A DNA stretch of 21,366 nucleotides from the NCBI GenBank assembly GCA_003971905.1, contig RSEE01000196.1:1-21366 (forward strand). Direction: 5' to 3'. A model generated the notes under the pieces. The model saw only the letters and a list, made by a program, of their open reading frames with translations, was not told where the DNA came from and did no database searches. Below, in pieces: positions 1 through 8,603 of this stretch. Source of the stretch: Moniliella sp. 'wahieum' (taxonomy: Eukaryota; Basidiomycota; Moniliellomycetes; Moniliellales; Moniliellaceae). Both the position numbers and the translations under genes were made by a program. Positions within the stretch are counted from its first letter, which is position 1, and each line of letters starts with the position of its first letter.

Positions 1-1085
1 AGCTGCACCCGGGATTGCATGCCTGAAAGCCTCAACGCTCAGGCCTGCGCGGGGCTGCGCGGGCGGACCCTGCGGCAGTGGCGGCGCCGGCGGACGCGGG
101 CAGAGCGGATCTTGTCCCGGAGGTAAGACGGATGAGTGATCGATGACCAATCGTTTGCATGCAGTCTGGCTGGCGCCGTGGCTGCCGATGCTGCTGACGG
201 ACGGATGGATGCGTCATGCATCATGCATGTCATGCGCCAGGGTGCAGGCTGCCCTCCGTACCCGCGGAGAGCGCGCTTGTCGGATGGATACGTTGATGCA
301 GCCTGGTGGCCCTGCCTGGGGCGCTACACTGGCGTACTGCTGCAATGGGCCGCCCCAGCTGAGCCGTGCACATCTGCTGCACGCATCACCACCCCGGTGG
401 CGACTCACTTGTCCCGAAGGAGAATGTCACGCGCACATGCCATCTTCCCGCCTATCTTCTCCGCGTCTCTCCTGCCCGATGCATGGGTTCTTTCTGATGC
501 AAGATGCATGATGTCAACCCAGCCAGCCGTCCCTCGATCAAGTTTCAAAGATGCCTTATGAACCACAAATCAGCTCCGCTGCGCCTCGGTCGCCTGCCAA
601 CTCGACTGTGCTGATAAGCGCGCTAGTTGGGCTCGCCGGCCCGACTCCCTCGTCGCGACGGAAGCAATCGAGTGCCTCTCCACCCACACTGTGCACGCGT
701 ACCACGGGTACTCAAGTCCAGCTTCACGTAGCTTGTTCAGGTTCCATTGGCCAGTAGTGATCCTCAAGAACGGCGCCATCAGCACATGGCTCCACCGCAA
801 CACAGGCGTCCAGATTGGAACCAACGCGCGCATTGGGCGGTACACAGTAGGAGGGGGGGGGGGGGTTAAAGTACACGAACAACCTGCCGTTGGTTGCAGC
901 GCGCGTGCGGCCCAGCCGCAACAGCGAACACGCCTCCGCCAAGGGCAGCGCACACGGAGCAAATCGAAGCAGCAGGGGTGGAAGGGCAGGGGGAGCAGTT
1001 GTTGCCAGGATCACCAAGCCCGGCGTGCCCAGGCGCGCAGACGGTCAGACTACCACTATGGTATAGTGGGCCGGGACGGCATGCC
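1..1085. other. left-edge region without a supported gene
   Basis: Open frames occur on both strands (for example 136-561 and 570-962), but none gives a protein I recognise and they overlap one another in a GC-rich setting. The stretch holds a cluster of ATGCAT palindromes around 211-236 and a run of 13 G at 853-865. It lies downstream of RPS5, so its right part should include the RPS5 3' UTR. I see no tRNA, repeat array or conserved domain. Confidence 0.5.
853..865. repeat. poly-G homopolymer (13 nt)
   Basis: An uninterrupted run of 13 G. Similar runs occur at 13416-13428 (13 G) and 16570-16583 (14 C), all outside recognised genes. Such tracts are prone to length error in sequencing. Confidence 0.9.
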
Positions 1086-1699
1086 TTAACGGTTGCTCTT
1101 GGCCACCCGTTCCAGCTCGTCTTTCTTCTTGATGGCATACGAGTTGGACGCCCTTGGCCGCATTGATCAGCTCGTCAGCGAGACACTCTGAGATGGACTT
1201 GACGTTGCGGAACGCCGATTCGCGCGTGCCATTGTCAAGAGGGAAATTGCCTGGTTGACGCGGCGCAGCGGCGACACATCCACTCGCTTGCCGCCGCACT
1301 ACCCCCCCGACCCAATCCGCGTCGAGTCTTCGCGCGGGGCCGTGTTGATGATCGCGTCCACCAAGACTTGGATCGGGTTCTGGTCCGTAAGCAGCGAGAT
1401 GATCTCAAATGCATGCGCCACAATGCGCACCGCCATGAGCTTCTTGCCATTGTTACGTCCGTTCATCATCAGCGCATCCACCAGCCGCTCAACAATCGCA
1501 TGGACGCCTTCTTGAACGCCTTGCTCGCGTACGCCCGGCCGTGTGCGGCACATAGACCGCGTTGCGCAGCGAAATGTAGTCTTGCAGCGACAGGTCCTTC
1601 ACTCCACATCTGCACGTCGTACTTGCCAAACAGCAGCACCGCACCCTTGGGCGCGGCAACGGCAGCGGCCTCCTTGGGAATCGTCTGCACGGTGGCCAT
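1086..1699 (-). CDS. RPS5: 40S ribosomal protein S5 (uS7), with single-base frame breaks
   Basis: Component of the small ribosomal subunit head, near the mRNA exit and E site (family knowledge). The start is the ATG at 1699, giving [13 protein letters not shown]. Reading the minus strand across several frames recovers the family in order: [127 protein letters not shown], and finally [20 protein letters not shown] followed by TAA at 1086-1088. The 614-nt span matches the usual length of about 204 residues without introns. I count six frame changes: after KYDVQ, after TAGR, after AFKKA, near RRQA, after SLLT, and before SNSYA. Most look like one missing base. Because residues stay conserved on both sides, sequencing indels are more likely than decay. 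A processed pseudogene is the alternative. Confidence 0.93.
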
Positions 1700-1795
1700 G
1701 GTGAAGCTGGAGGTTGGGTTTGGTTGGCCTGGTCTGGGCCCGAGGCCAGACGGGGGCAGGGCCCCTCCCGCCGGCCCCGGGCTGGGTCGCGCGAG

Positions 1796-1819
1796 TAGGG
1801 TTGGACAGCAGCTAGGGTT
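1796..1819 (-). promoter_or_regulatory. two TAGGGTT (AACCCTA) boxes upstream of RPS5
   Basis: TAGGGTT occurs at 1796-1802 and again at 1813-1819, 17 bp apart and about 100-120 bp upstream of the RPS5 ATG. On the gene's strand they read AACCCTA. In several fungi, telomere-repeat binders such as Tbf1 or Rap1 control ribosomal protein genes through such sites (established knowledge). Their use here is inferred from sequence and position only. Confidence 0.4.
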
Positions 1820-1891
1820 GGCCGCAGCAAGCATCACCAGCGTGGGGCTGCACAGGGCGCTTGTCTGGGTTTCGCATGGCCGCCCCATAGT

Positions 1892-1909
1892 GTTTCAAGC
1901 GATTGAAAC
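1892..1909. repeat. perfect short inverted repeat
   Basis: GTTTCAA, a 4-nt spacer (GCGA), then TTGAAAC. The 7-bp arms match perfectly. It lies about 190 bp upstream of the RPS5 start in the divergent control region. It could be a dimeric transcription-factor site or chance. Confidence 0.5.
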
Positions 1910-2041
1910 TTGCACACCCCCCCTTCGGCCATGCACGTTGCACGTGCACCAATTAAACCGAACGACCTGCGCGGGGGAGGGTACATGTTACATTTCAAAT
2001 GGCTGAGCGCTGATACCCGCGTTTTGTCTGGGACGGACGCG

Positions 2042-2070
2042 GCGCGGACAAGCGCGGACAACGCGGACAT
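2042..2070. repeat. short tandem repeat, unit GCGCGGACAA
   Basis: Two exact 10-nt copies (2042-2051 and 2052-2061) are followed by a partial third. The repeat sits in the region between RPS5 and the kinase gene. No function is assigned. Confidence 0.7.
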
Positions 2071-2711
2071 GATGAGGTTTTGGGACGCTCGTACAGAACC
2101 AGGCGCCGTCCTATCTTCCTTTGCCCCCTGTTTTGACTGGAGACTGGGAGAAGCCGGCAGGTACTTCGACCCCCTGTCTGTATCGCATCTCATCTTTGCG
2201 TTTCGACCGTGTCCACCACGATTGCCATCATGACTGCCGTCCGCTCTTATCCGTCTCTCCAAGATCCCCACCCACTTGCTGGAATACGGGCGGCCATGCA
2301 ATCGGCCCCAGCGGCTGCTCTGTCACTGCGTTCATCACCCACTCTCTCAGAAGCTTGACCATCAGCACGGCCTCTCTGATTGTACTTGGACGCGATGGTT
2401 CTCCAACAACGACACTCAGGTCAGGTTTCATGTGCAGCGACAGAGCGGGTGCGCCCTGCCCCCTCGCACACCCTCGTTTGGCCCAGCTGTTTGCGGACTA
2501 GTGCGAGGGTTAACTCGCCCAAGGAGCCCGTTGGGGACGGGTGAGATGCACATGGATGACGAGATGTGAGATAGCGTATCTATTGATTGATGATTGCGGC
2601 CGCACAATCCGTCGTCACAGGCAGGCGCAGTGCAGGGGCAGCTGTGGCCGCCAATGGCCCGCGAGTGGAAGAAGACGGACGTGCCTAGCACCTGCTCGGT
2701 TCCCCTGGCGG

Positions 2712-2751
2712 CGGGTGGGTAGGGTTGGGTGTTGGGTGGTTTGGTGGGCGG
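2712..2751. repeat. interstitial telomere-like G-rich tract
   Basis: GTGGGTAGGGTTGGGT at 2715-2730 is the same 16-mer found beside the chromosome end at 21300-21315. It is followed by more GTTGGGTGG-type sequence. It lies about 220 bp before the kinase start. It may be a remnant of telomere sequence or a protein-binding promoter element. Confidence 0.6.
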
Positions 2752-2951
2752 CGCTGCGCTATCTCTGCCTGCTCCCACTGGGCGGCGGAGAGCCAGAAAC
2801 GCCTAATCGGCTAATCACCATTCCGTGCATCCCGCTCGGCCGCACCGTCACGCGTCACCGCTCACCCGTCCCGCGCATGTGCGTCCGCTGGGCCACAACG
2901 CTGCGCGGCCCCATCTCAGATCTCACCGCCGCCGCCTCCGCTGTGGCGACC

Positions 2952-4258
2952 ATGTCCGGCGCCGCCCCCGCCCCACGCCGGCGCCCATGCCCGCCGCCCC
3001 CGCCCCCCCCAGCTCACCCCCGAGCAGCAGCGCAAACGCGACGCCGAGCGTCCGAGTGGGAGCGCACCCGCGGAGCCGGCACCAACGTGCTGGCCCTCCT
3101 CGACAGCCCCGCCGCCCTCCGCCGCCCCGCCCCCCGCCCCGACCAGTGGACCGCCGCCGACGTGCTTCCCTCCTCGCCCACATCGAGGCTGCGCCGCCGC
3201 CGAGCCCGAGGAGGTGCCCAGCGCCGATGTCATGCTCGACACGGGCATCGGCGACTACACCCTCCTGCCCAAGATCCTCGGCCGCGGCAAGTTCAGCACC
3301 GTCTTCCTTGCCGCCAAGCATGGCGCCCTCTACCCATCAAGCACACCCCCCCTTCCCCCACCACATGCTCATTGCCAACCGCCTGCTGCGCGAGCCCACC
3401 CTCCTCGCCGAGCTTCCGCCGCACCCCAACCTGGTCGCCGTGTACGAGACCATCCGCACCCCCGGCCACTTCTACCTCGTCGAGGAGTACTTGGGCGCGT
3501 ATGTGACGCTGGAGAAGCTGCTCGGCATGACCAGCACCACCCGCCCGCCGCGCTGCCCACGCTCCCCACGACGTGGCCGCCTCGGTCTTCACCCAGCTTG
3601 TCAGCGCCGTCGACGCCATCCACACTCCTCTCCAGGTGTGCCACCCCGACATCAAGCCCGAAACATCCTCGTTCACCCCCAGACGCTTCAGCTCAAGCTT
3701 CTTGACTTTGCTTGGCCACCCCTACTCCAAGTCCGAGGCCAAGCTCAGCACCTGCTGTGGCAGCCCCGCCTTTCACTGCCTGCCCTGAGATTGTCCATGC
3801 CCTCTCCTCACCCCTGGGCGCCGTGACCTACTGGGGCCCCGAGGTGGATGCCTGGACGATTGGGGTGACCATGCTGCGTGTCCTGACCGGCGTCCGCTAT
3901 CCGCTCGGCGCATCCCACACCTCGCTCCGCAGCATGGCCATTCGCGCGCACCGGGCGCTCAACTTGGTCCCCGACCCGAGCTGCGCCGCCGGACCGGGAT
4001 GTTGTTGGAGATGGACTCGATCAAGCGGATGCAGAACTTTAGCAGCTCGTCGCTGAACACGAGCAAGCGCATGGCGAGCCCCGCGTGGGTCTAAAGACTT
4101 TAAGAGCTCGACCTTCATTCCCTCGGTTCCTACCCACCGCATGAAGATTCCCCTTTTGGTCGATGCCCGCGGCGAGGCGTGCATGGTCTCCCCGTCGGCA
4201 TCGGGATCGAGCCTAGCGAGCAGCGGGGCAGCTCGCACGTCTTCCACCCTCTCGCTCA
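2952..4258 (+). CDS. protein kinase domain protein (N-terminal part of a larger gene?), frame-broken
   Basis: A probable serine/threonine kinase. The chosen start is the ATG at 2952 (MSGAAPAP), followed by LTPEQQRKRDAER, WERTRGAGTNVLALLDSPAA and DQWTAADVL. The kinase domain begins near 3250 with DYTLLPKILGRGKFSTVFLA (Gly loop). It continues with an IK pair as the likely ATP lysine, then LLREPTLLAELPPHPNLVAV, GHFYLVEEYLGAYVTLEKLL and HDVAASVFTQLVSAVDAIHT. The catalytic segment is CHPDIKPE at 3639-3662, with Pro in place of the usual Arg of HRD. After it come NILVHPQTLQLKLLDF, a DFG recovered by adding one G near 3710, CCGSPAFHC, PEIVHA, and YWGPEVDAWTIGVTMLRVLT. After the domain comes SSTFIPSVPTHRMKIPLL. 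Several single-base frame changes interrupt it. I cannot assign a subfamily. The coding signal runs on beyond 4258, so this and the next two entries may be one gene. Confidence 0.75.
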
Positions 4259-4261
4259 GCC

Positions 4262-5765
4262 ATGTCGTTTCCTCCTCCTCCCCATCACCCCACCTCCACC
4301 TCCGCCTCCGCCTCGGGAAGTGCCCGCCCCTCGTCCAGCTCTCGCCCCGCCTCGCCCACCCCGCCCCTCCCGCCCGCGGGCGCCGCGGCCCCGCACCACT
4401 CCATGTTTGTCCTGCTCAACCCGGACAATGAGCCTCCAGCAAAGGTGCTCAGTTTCCTCAAGTACTCCTCCGCTGCGCTGGCATCCTTTACCATGGCTGG
4501 CCCCAGTCGGACCCGGGGGCAGCAGCCCCCGCGCGCGACCCGCGACGCTGGCCATGGACAAGACGGTGGCGCAGCTCAAGGAGGAATCACAGCAAGATGC
4601 CACGACAGCTGCACCTGCATCTGCGTCTTCGTCTGCGTCTGCGTCGGCACCTGCATCTGCGCCTCCACGTGCTCCCACGCCGTCGTCCGCCGCCGGCGAT
4701 ACTGCGTCGTCGTTGTCTACGATTGGCAAGACACACCAGGACGAGTGGGCGGCGGTGTATGTGCTGGAGTGCGTGCTGGAGCTGCCGGATCCCCCGCCGT
4801 CGCCCAGCAGTGCCCTGTCCTTCGTCCAGTCCATCATGGCTGCCTTTGGCCGCCGCCCCTCCTGGACCGAGCCCAAAGACAGCAGTAAGCGCTCCAGCAG
4901 CACCCCAGCCGGCAAGAACCCTGCCATCCCAGGCTCCAACCCGCCCAAACCTAGTCCGGGACCGTCGGGCAAGGAGGGGCCGATCCGCTGCCTCAAGTTC
5001 TACCTGGTTGTGCGCATTCCCAAGCACCATCACCACCCCCACCACCATCGCCGTCATCACGACCACCATCCCCACCACTCGCCCCAGCCATCCACCAGCG
5101 CTGCTGCTGCTGCTCATGCGAGCTCGCCTACGCCCACCCCCCATGCTCGTCCCAAGCACATCCGCAGCACCAGTGCCTATGGAATGCGCACCCAGCGTCC
5201 TGCCCCGAGACAGCGCACCATCAGCTCCATTCGTCCTACCCCCGCTGACCCAGCCGCACCCCGGTCGACGCTGGACCTGCAGCTGCTCCCCAGCGGGCTG
5301 GCCGCATGGGCGGTGCAGCCACAGCAGGCGCCGGCGCCGCAGCAAGTACCTGTTGCCTTTGTCACCGCTGCCACGGGGGGGTGGACTCGTTGTCGCTCAA
5401 CCCGATGACGTCGCCCACGGGCGCTCGGCGGCCGCAGCCCAGTCCGGGCCCGGCCATGCCGCGCTCGCGTACCTCGTCTCGTACTCGCGCCCCTGCACGG
5501 CGCTCATCGTCGGCGCGAGCCGCGTGTGTTTGTTGAGATTACCGACTTGCGCGCAGCCGAGGCGGTGGCCGAGGCCCTGAGCTTGGGAGGCACCCAAACC
5601 CAGCTCCACCACCGCGCTCACGACGGCTTTCGCGCTACGGAGACCGACGTGTCGACGACGGATGCGGATGATACCGACTCGGGCGCGGTGCGCGCGGCAA
5701 CGTCCGTCCTGGCACGCCGCGGTCATACCCCAGCTCCACCCCCAGGAAGACTAAGACGTCCATTC
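4262..5765 (+). CDS. Pro/Ser/Ala- and His-rich protein region, probable continuation of the kinase gene
   Basis: Begins at MSFPPPPHHPTSTSASASGS (ATG at 4262), which is either a new start or a linker after the kinase. Conserved-looking blocks are MFVLLNPDNEPPAKVLSFLK with LRCAGILYHGWPQ after one frame change, TLAMDKTVAQLKEESQ, KTHQDEWAAVYVLECVLELP, ALSFVQSIMAAFGRRPSW and RCLKFYLVVRIP. Between them are low-complexity stretches: Ala/Ser/Pro around 4600-4700, and a His-rich run (HHHHPHHHRRHHDHHPHH) at about 5026-5080. A last block reads CTALIVGASR then FVEITDLRAAEAVAEALSLG near 5500-5585. At least three frame changes are needed. The blocks recall C-terminal regions of large fungal kinases (weak recollection, not a database result), so I lean toward one gene with the preceding kinase domain. 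Confidence 0.6.
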
Positions 5766-8058
5766 GGTTGGACCGCACCCAGAGCCGAGGCTCGGACGAG
5801 CCCGACCCCGAACGAGGCCGACCGCGCCAGCCCAAAGGCGCCGAGGCACGCAGAGACGAAGAGGGCACGGTGGTGCCCACGTTGCAGCCGCCGGCGCCAC
5901 TCGCCGACCCTGCCTTCAAACTGGACACGCATGCGCTGGAAGCCGAGCTGGGTAGTGCCGAATCGGAACTGGCTCGCGCTCTTCGCTTGGACGCGACTGG
6001 GCCCGATCCCGATCCCGCAATCGATCCGGGCGCGCTCCACAGGGCAGAAGACCGGATGGACAAGCTGCACAAGTCCCTCCAACGCTTGGACCACCAGGCA
6101 CCTTCTCAGCTGGGCCAAGTGCTCAGCGACCGCACGTTTGTCATCTTTGCCGCACTCACCCCGGCGCTCGGCGCCGTGTCGGAGGCCCAGGCAGACGAAG
6201 CCGTAGCCTCTTTGCCTTCGGGCCTGCCCGCCGGCGCGCTACGCTCATCAGGATTGCAGGTACTCACCTTGGTCGCGCGCCATTCCTCGCCGCGGAAGTG
6301 TTTGTGGCGGTGGTGGAACGGTTGGAGGCCCTGGCTTCTTCCGCTCCAGCTTCGGGGGCTCCGGCAGGAGAACAGGTCCACTTGGGTCCCGATGCTCCCT
6401 CCTCTTCCTCATCCTCAGGCCCGACCGCCGTGCCCCTACGCCCCCATTGGGATGCGGGACTGGAGATTGCTGGCTTACTGGAGCTGCTCCGAACCGGTAC
6501 GTTTTCCCCTGCCTGGTTTTGGCTATCCGATCTGGGCAAGCCACATAAAGCCAAGTACTAACCACCCTCTGTTACCCCCCAGTCTTACCCCGACTCATGT
6601 CCAAGAAGCCACACAAGTTTACTGAGACGCTCGCCACCACACTTCCCCGTGCCGCGCGCCGAGGAGCCATGTCGCCGATTGCGTCGTCGGAGCCGTTGTG
6701 GGTCCTGAAGCAGTTGGTTGAATCGGTGAGCCATGTGCACCGACCTGGCCCAATGGGAGGCTGAGATGCGCAGTTCGGCCGAGCCCAGTTCGGCGCGCAA
6801 GACGACCGCTCCTTCGTCCTTGGCCATCGCTTCGACCACGTTGGCGAATATGTACGTGACGACTGTGGCTACCTTGACCACCATGCTGCCCAATGCGGGC
6901 CAGTTGTGCCACTCTTTCCTATCGCCTCCCGCGGCCCAAGATCGAGAGGACGCAATTCCCCTCCTCGGTTCGTCCGCTGCGACCCAAACAACCATCGTGC
7001 CAGGCAGCGTGCCGCAGGGGGATAGCACCATGCTCGCTCCGCCTTCGACACTGGATCCCTTGGCGGCGATTTGGTCCGACATTGACCAGACCACCGACGC
7101 CTTGCACATTTCCTTGTTGACCACCGCACTGCAACCGCCCGAGGAGGAGGAAGCCGCCGACGCGAGCGCCGCGAGCGCGCCCGGGCAGCTCGCATCGCAG
7201 CGTTTTTGCTCATGGTCCATCTGCTTGCCAGGCGGATCAAGGTCGCTGGCGTCGCGCCGCCTTCGACCTGGACGGGCCAAGTGGCAAGTTTGCTCCTGCA
7301 AGATTCGCGCGCGGTCGTGCTGGCCGCCTTGGCGCCGGGTCATCCCCATGGCGGCGATGCGTTGCCGGACGCGGCCATGCAATGGATCCTCTGGTGCCTC
7401 GCTGCCGTCACCAAGACCTCCGAGCCATCCCCAGTAGACAGCACCACAGTTCTGACCCTGTCCCAACGCCTGTTTGCCTACCTCGGTTCCAGCCTCGGTT
7501 GGCCAGCACGCGTAGCGCTGCGCACCCTGCTCGCCCACCATGCTGGCTCGCTCGCTATTCACCTCCTCCACGACTGGTGCGAGCCCGAGGAGGCAGGTGG
7601 ACGACCGGCGCTGGCGCTAGCGCTGGCCCGCGACGCGGCTGCGGCTCAGGTGCCCCATGGCGCGCTCTGGTCGCCCGAAGTGAGGCAGACGTTACTACTG
7701 CCGTCGGTCGAGGCGCTGGTGGCCACGGCGCTGCCCCCGGCCCGATGCCCAGGCGCCCGAGGCGACGCGCACCGCCGCTGCCTCCGCCTTGGTCCCGGTC
7801 CTGTCTGCCCGCCTGGGCGGCCTGACCGAGGCCGTGCACTGGGTCTACTTTTACCTCACCGCCGATACGCACGACACGGTGGGCCTGCGCGCAGCGGTGG
7901 AGCAGGTGCGCACAAAGGTGTATGCCCGGTGCAGCACGCCGTCCTGGGCTGGACACTGCGCTGGCGGGGATCGAGACGCCCGGGTGTGCCGAGGCGCGCT
8001 CGGCACTCGGCCTGCTCGACCTCGCCCTGGCCGCTTGCTGCCGGCGATGGAGGCGTGA
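5766..8058 (+). CDS. large helical protein of unknown function (possible C-terminal part of the same gene)
   Basis: Long open frames joined by one good intron (6497-6582) and a few frame changes. Readable blocks include LDRTQSRGSDEPDPERGRPR, FKLDTHALEAELGSAESELA, HRAEDRMDKLHKSLQRLDHQ, LGQVLSDRTFVIFAALTPAL, SGLQVLTLVARHSS, VFVAVVERLEAL, HWDAGLEIAGLLELLRT joined by splicing to VLPRLMSKKPHKFTETLATT, then LAQWEAEMRSS, LLMVHLLARRIKVAG, QWILWCLAAVTK, LSQRLFAYLGSSLGWPARVA, LRTLLAHHAGSLAIHLLHDW and LTEAVHWVYFYLTADTHDTV. The many Leu/Ala amphipathic segments suggest stacked helices of armadillo/HEAT type (inference). No catalytic motif is seen. The stop is uncertain: different frames close at 8058, 8129 and 8137. 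It directly follows the previous entry with no clear intergenic gap. Confidence 0.6.
6497..6582 (+). other. spliceosomal intron in the helical protein gene
   Basis: An 86-nt intron with donor GTACGT at 6497, consensus branch point TACTAAC at 6556-6562 and a pyrimidine-rich acceptor ending in AG at 6582. Splicing keeps the frame exactly (phase 1), joining LLELLRT to VLPRLMSKKPH. This is strong evidence that the flanking frames are coding. Confidence 0.88.
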
Positions 8059-8127
8059 CGGGAGGCGTGAGATGCGGAATGGGATGGCGTGGCACACGTA
8101 TGTATTGGCGTATGGATGGAGAGGTGT

Positions 8128-8157
8128 GATGAGATGAGATGAGATGAGATGAGATGA
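8128..8157. repeat. GATGA pentanucleotide microsatellite
   Basis: About six units of GATGA in tandem, placed just past the possible stop codons of the upstream gene. Confidence 0.9.
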
Positions 8158-8227
8158 TCGATGAGGCTGGTCCGATGGCGTTGGCATGCCACACCCGTTT
8201 AATTACACCCGCAGCAGCCCACGCCGC

Positions 8228-8283
8228 GTCACGTGACTGGTCGCATCCGTCCATCGATCTCCGACGGCGCCAGGTCACGTGCA
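8228..8283. promoter_or_regulatory. pair of CACGTG E-boxes upstream of ATG1
   Basis: GTCACGTGAC, a perfect 10-bp palindrome, lies at 8228-8237, and GTCACGTGCA at 8274-8283. CACGTG is bound by bHLH factors (Cbf1 and Pho4 types in fungi; TFEB-type in animals). They lie about 320-375 bp before the ATG1 start. Function is inferred from sequence and position. Confidence 0.45.
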
Positions 8284-8603
8284 CACCCTGCTGCACTGCC
8301 CTGGGAACGCTAATGCATAATGGCACTGCGCAGATTTGAAAGTTTGCGGTGGGCCAGCGCCACCCTCCGGCTGCGTTCGGCGTCGCAGCGCTGGCCGGTG
8401 CGCTGCTATCAGATACGCCGCGTCCCTCCTCCCGCACCACCTCCGCCGCCCCATCGCCGCCACCACCCCGCCCCCATCCCCATCCCCATCCCCATCCCAC
8501 CACCACTGCCAGCACCACCGCACACCGCCGCCACCATCGCCACCACCACTCCCAGCCCCCCACCCCCCGCCTGGGCTCTGCGCCTGCCCCCGCTCCGCAC
8601 CCC

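Larger units (their letters stand above)
1700..2951. other. divergent intergenic region between RPS5 and the kinase gene
   Basis: About 1.25 kb separates the RPS5 start (minus strand) from the kinase start (plus strand), so it should carry both promoters. It contains the TAGGGTT pair, an inverted repeat, a GCGCGGACAA tandem repeat and a G-rich telomere-like tract. A minus-strand frame at 2228-2431 (67 codons, including REAVLMVKLLREWVMNAV) looks protein-like, but I cannot identify it and it has no clear continuation. Confidence 0.6.
8059..8603 (+). other. intergenic region with the ATG1 promoter
   Basis: About 545 bp between the end of the helical protein and the ATG1 start. It contains a GATGA microsatellite, two CACGTG E-boxes, and a C-rich low-complexity stretch (8440-8575; repeated CCCCAT and CCACCA) next to the ATG that probably belongs to the 5' UTR. 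Confidence 0.65.

Noticed and set aside
136..561. 141-codon plus-strand frame near the left edge
   Set aside because: It overlaps other frames on both strands, has no recognisable motif and crosses ATGCAT-rich repeats.
1086..1699. RPS5 as a processed pseudogene
   Set aside because: It lacks introns and has frame breaks, but there is no poly-A trace, residues between breaks are fully conserved, and neighbouring genes show the same kind of breaks.
4256..5345. Two long minus-strand frames rich in Gly and Arg
   Set aside because: They are the complement of Pro/Ala/Ser-rich coding sequence on the plus strand, and their composition explains the lack of stops.
6585..7571. Long minus-strand open frame of 328 codons
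   Set aside because: It lies opposite the helical protein, whose plus-strand frame is backed by a phase-exact intron. It is a GC-rich shadow with no family resemblance.
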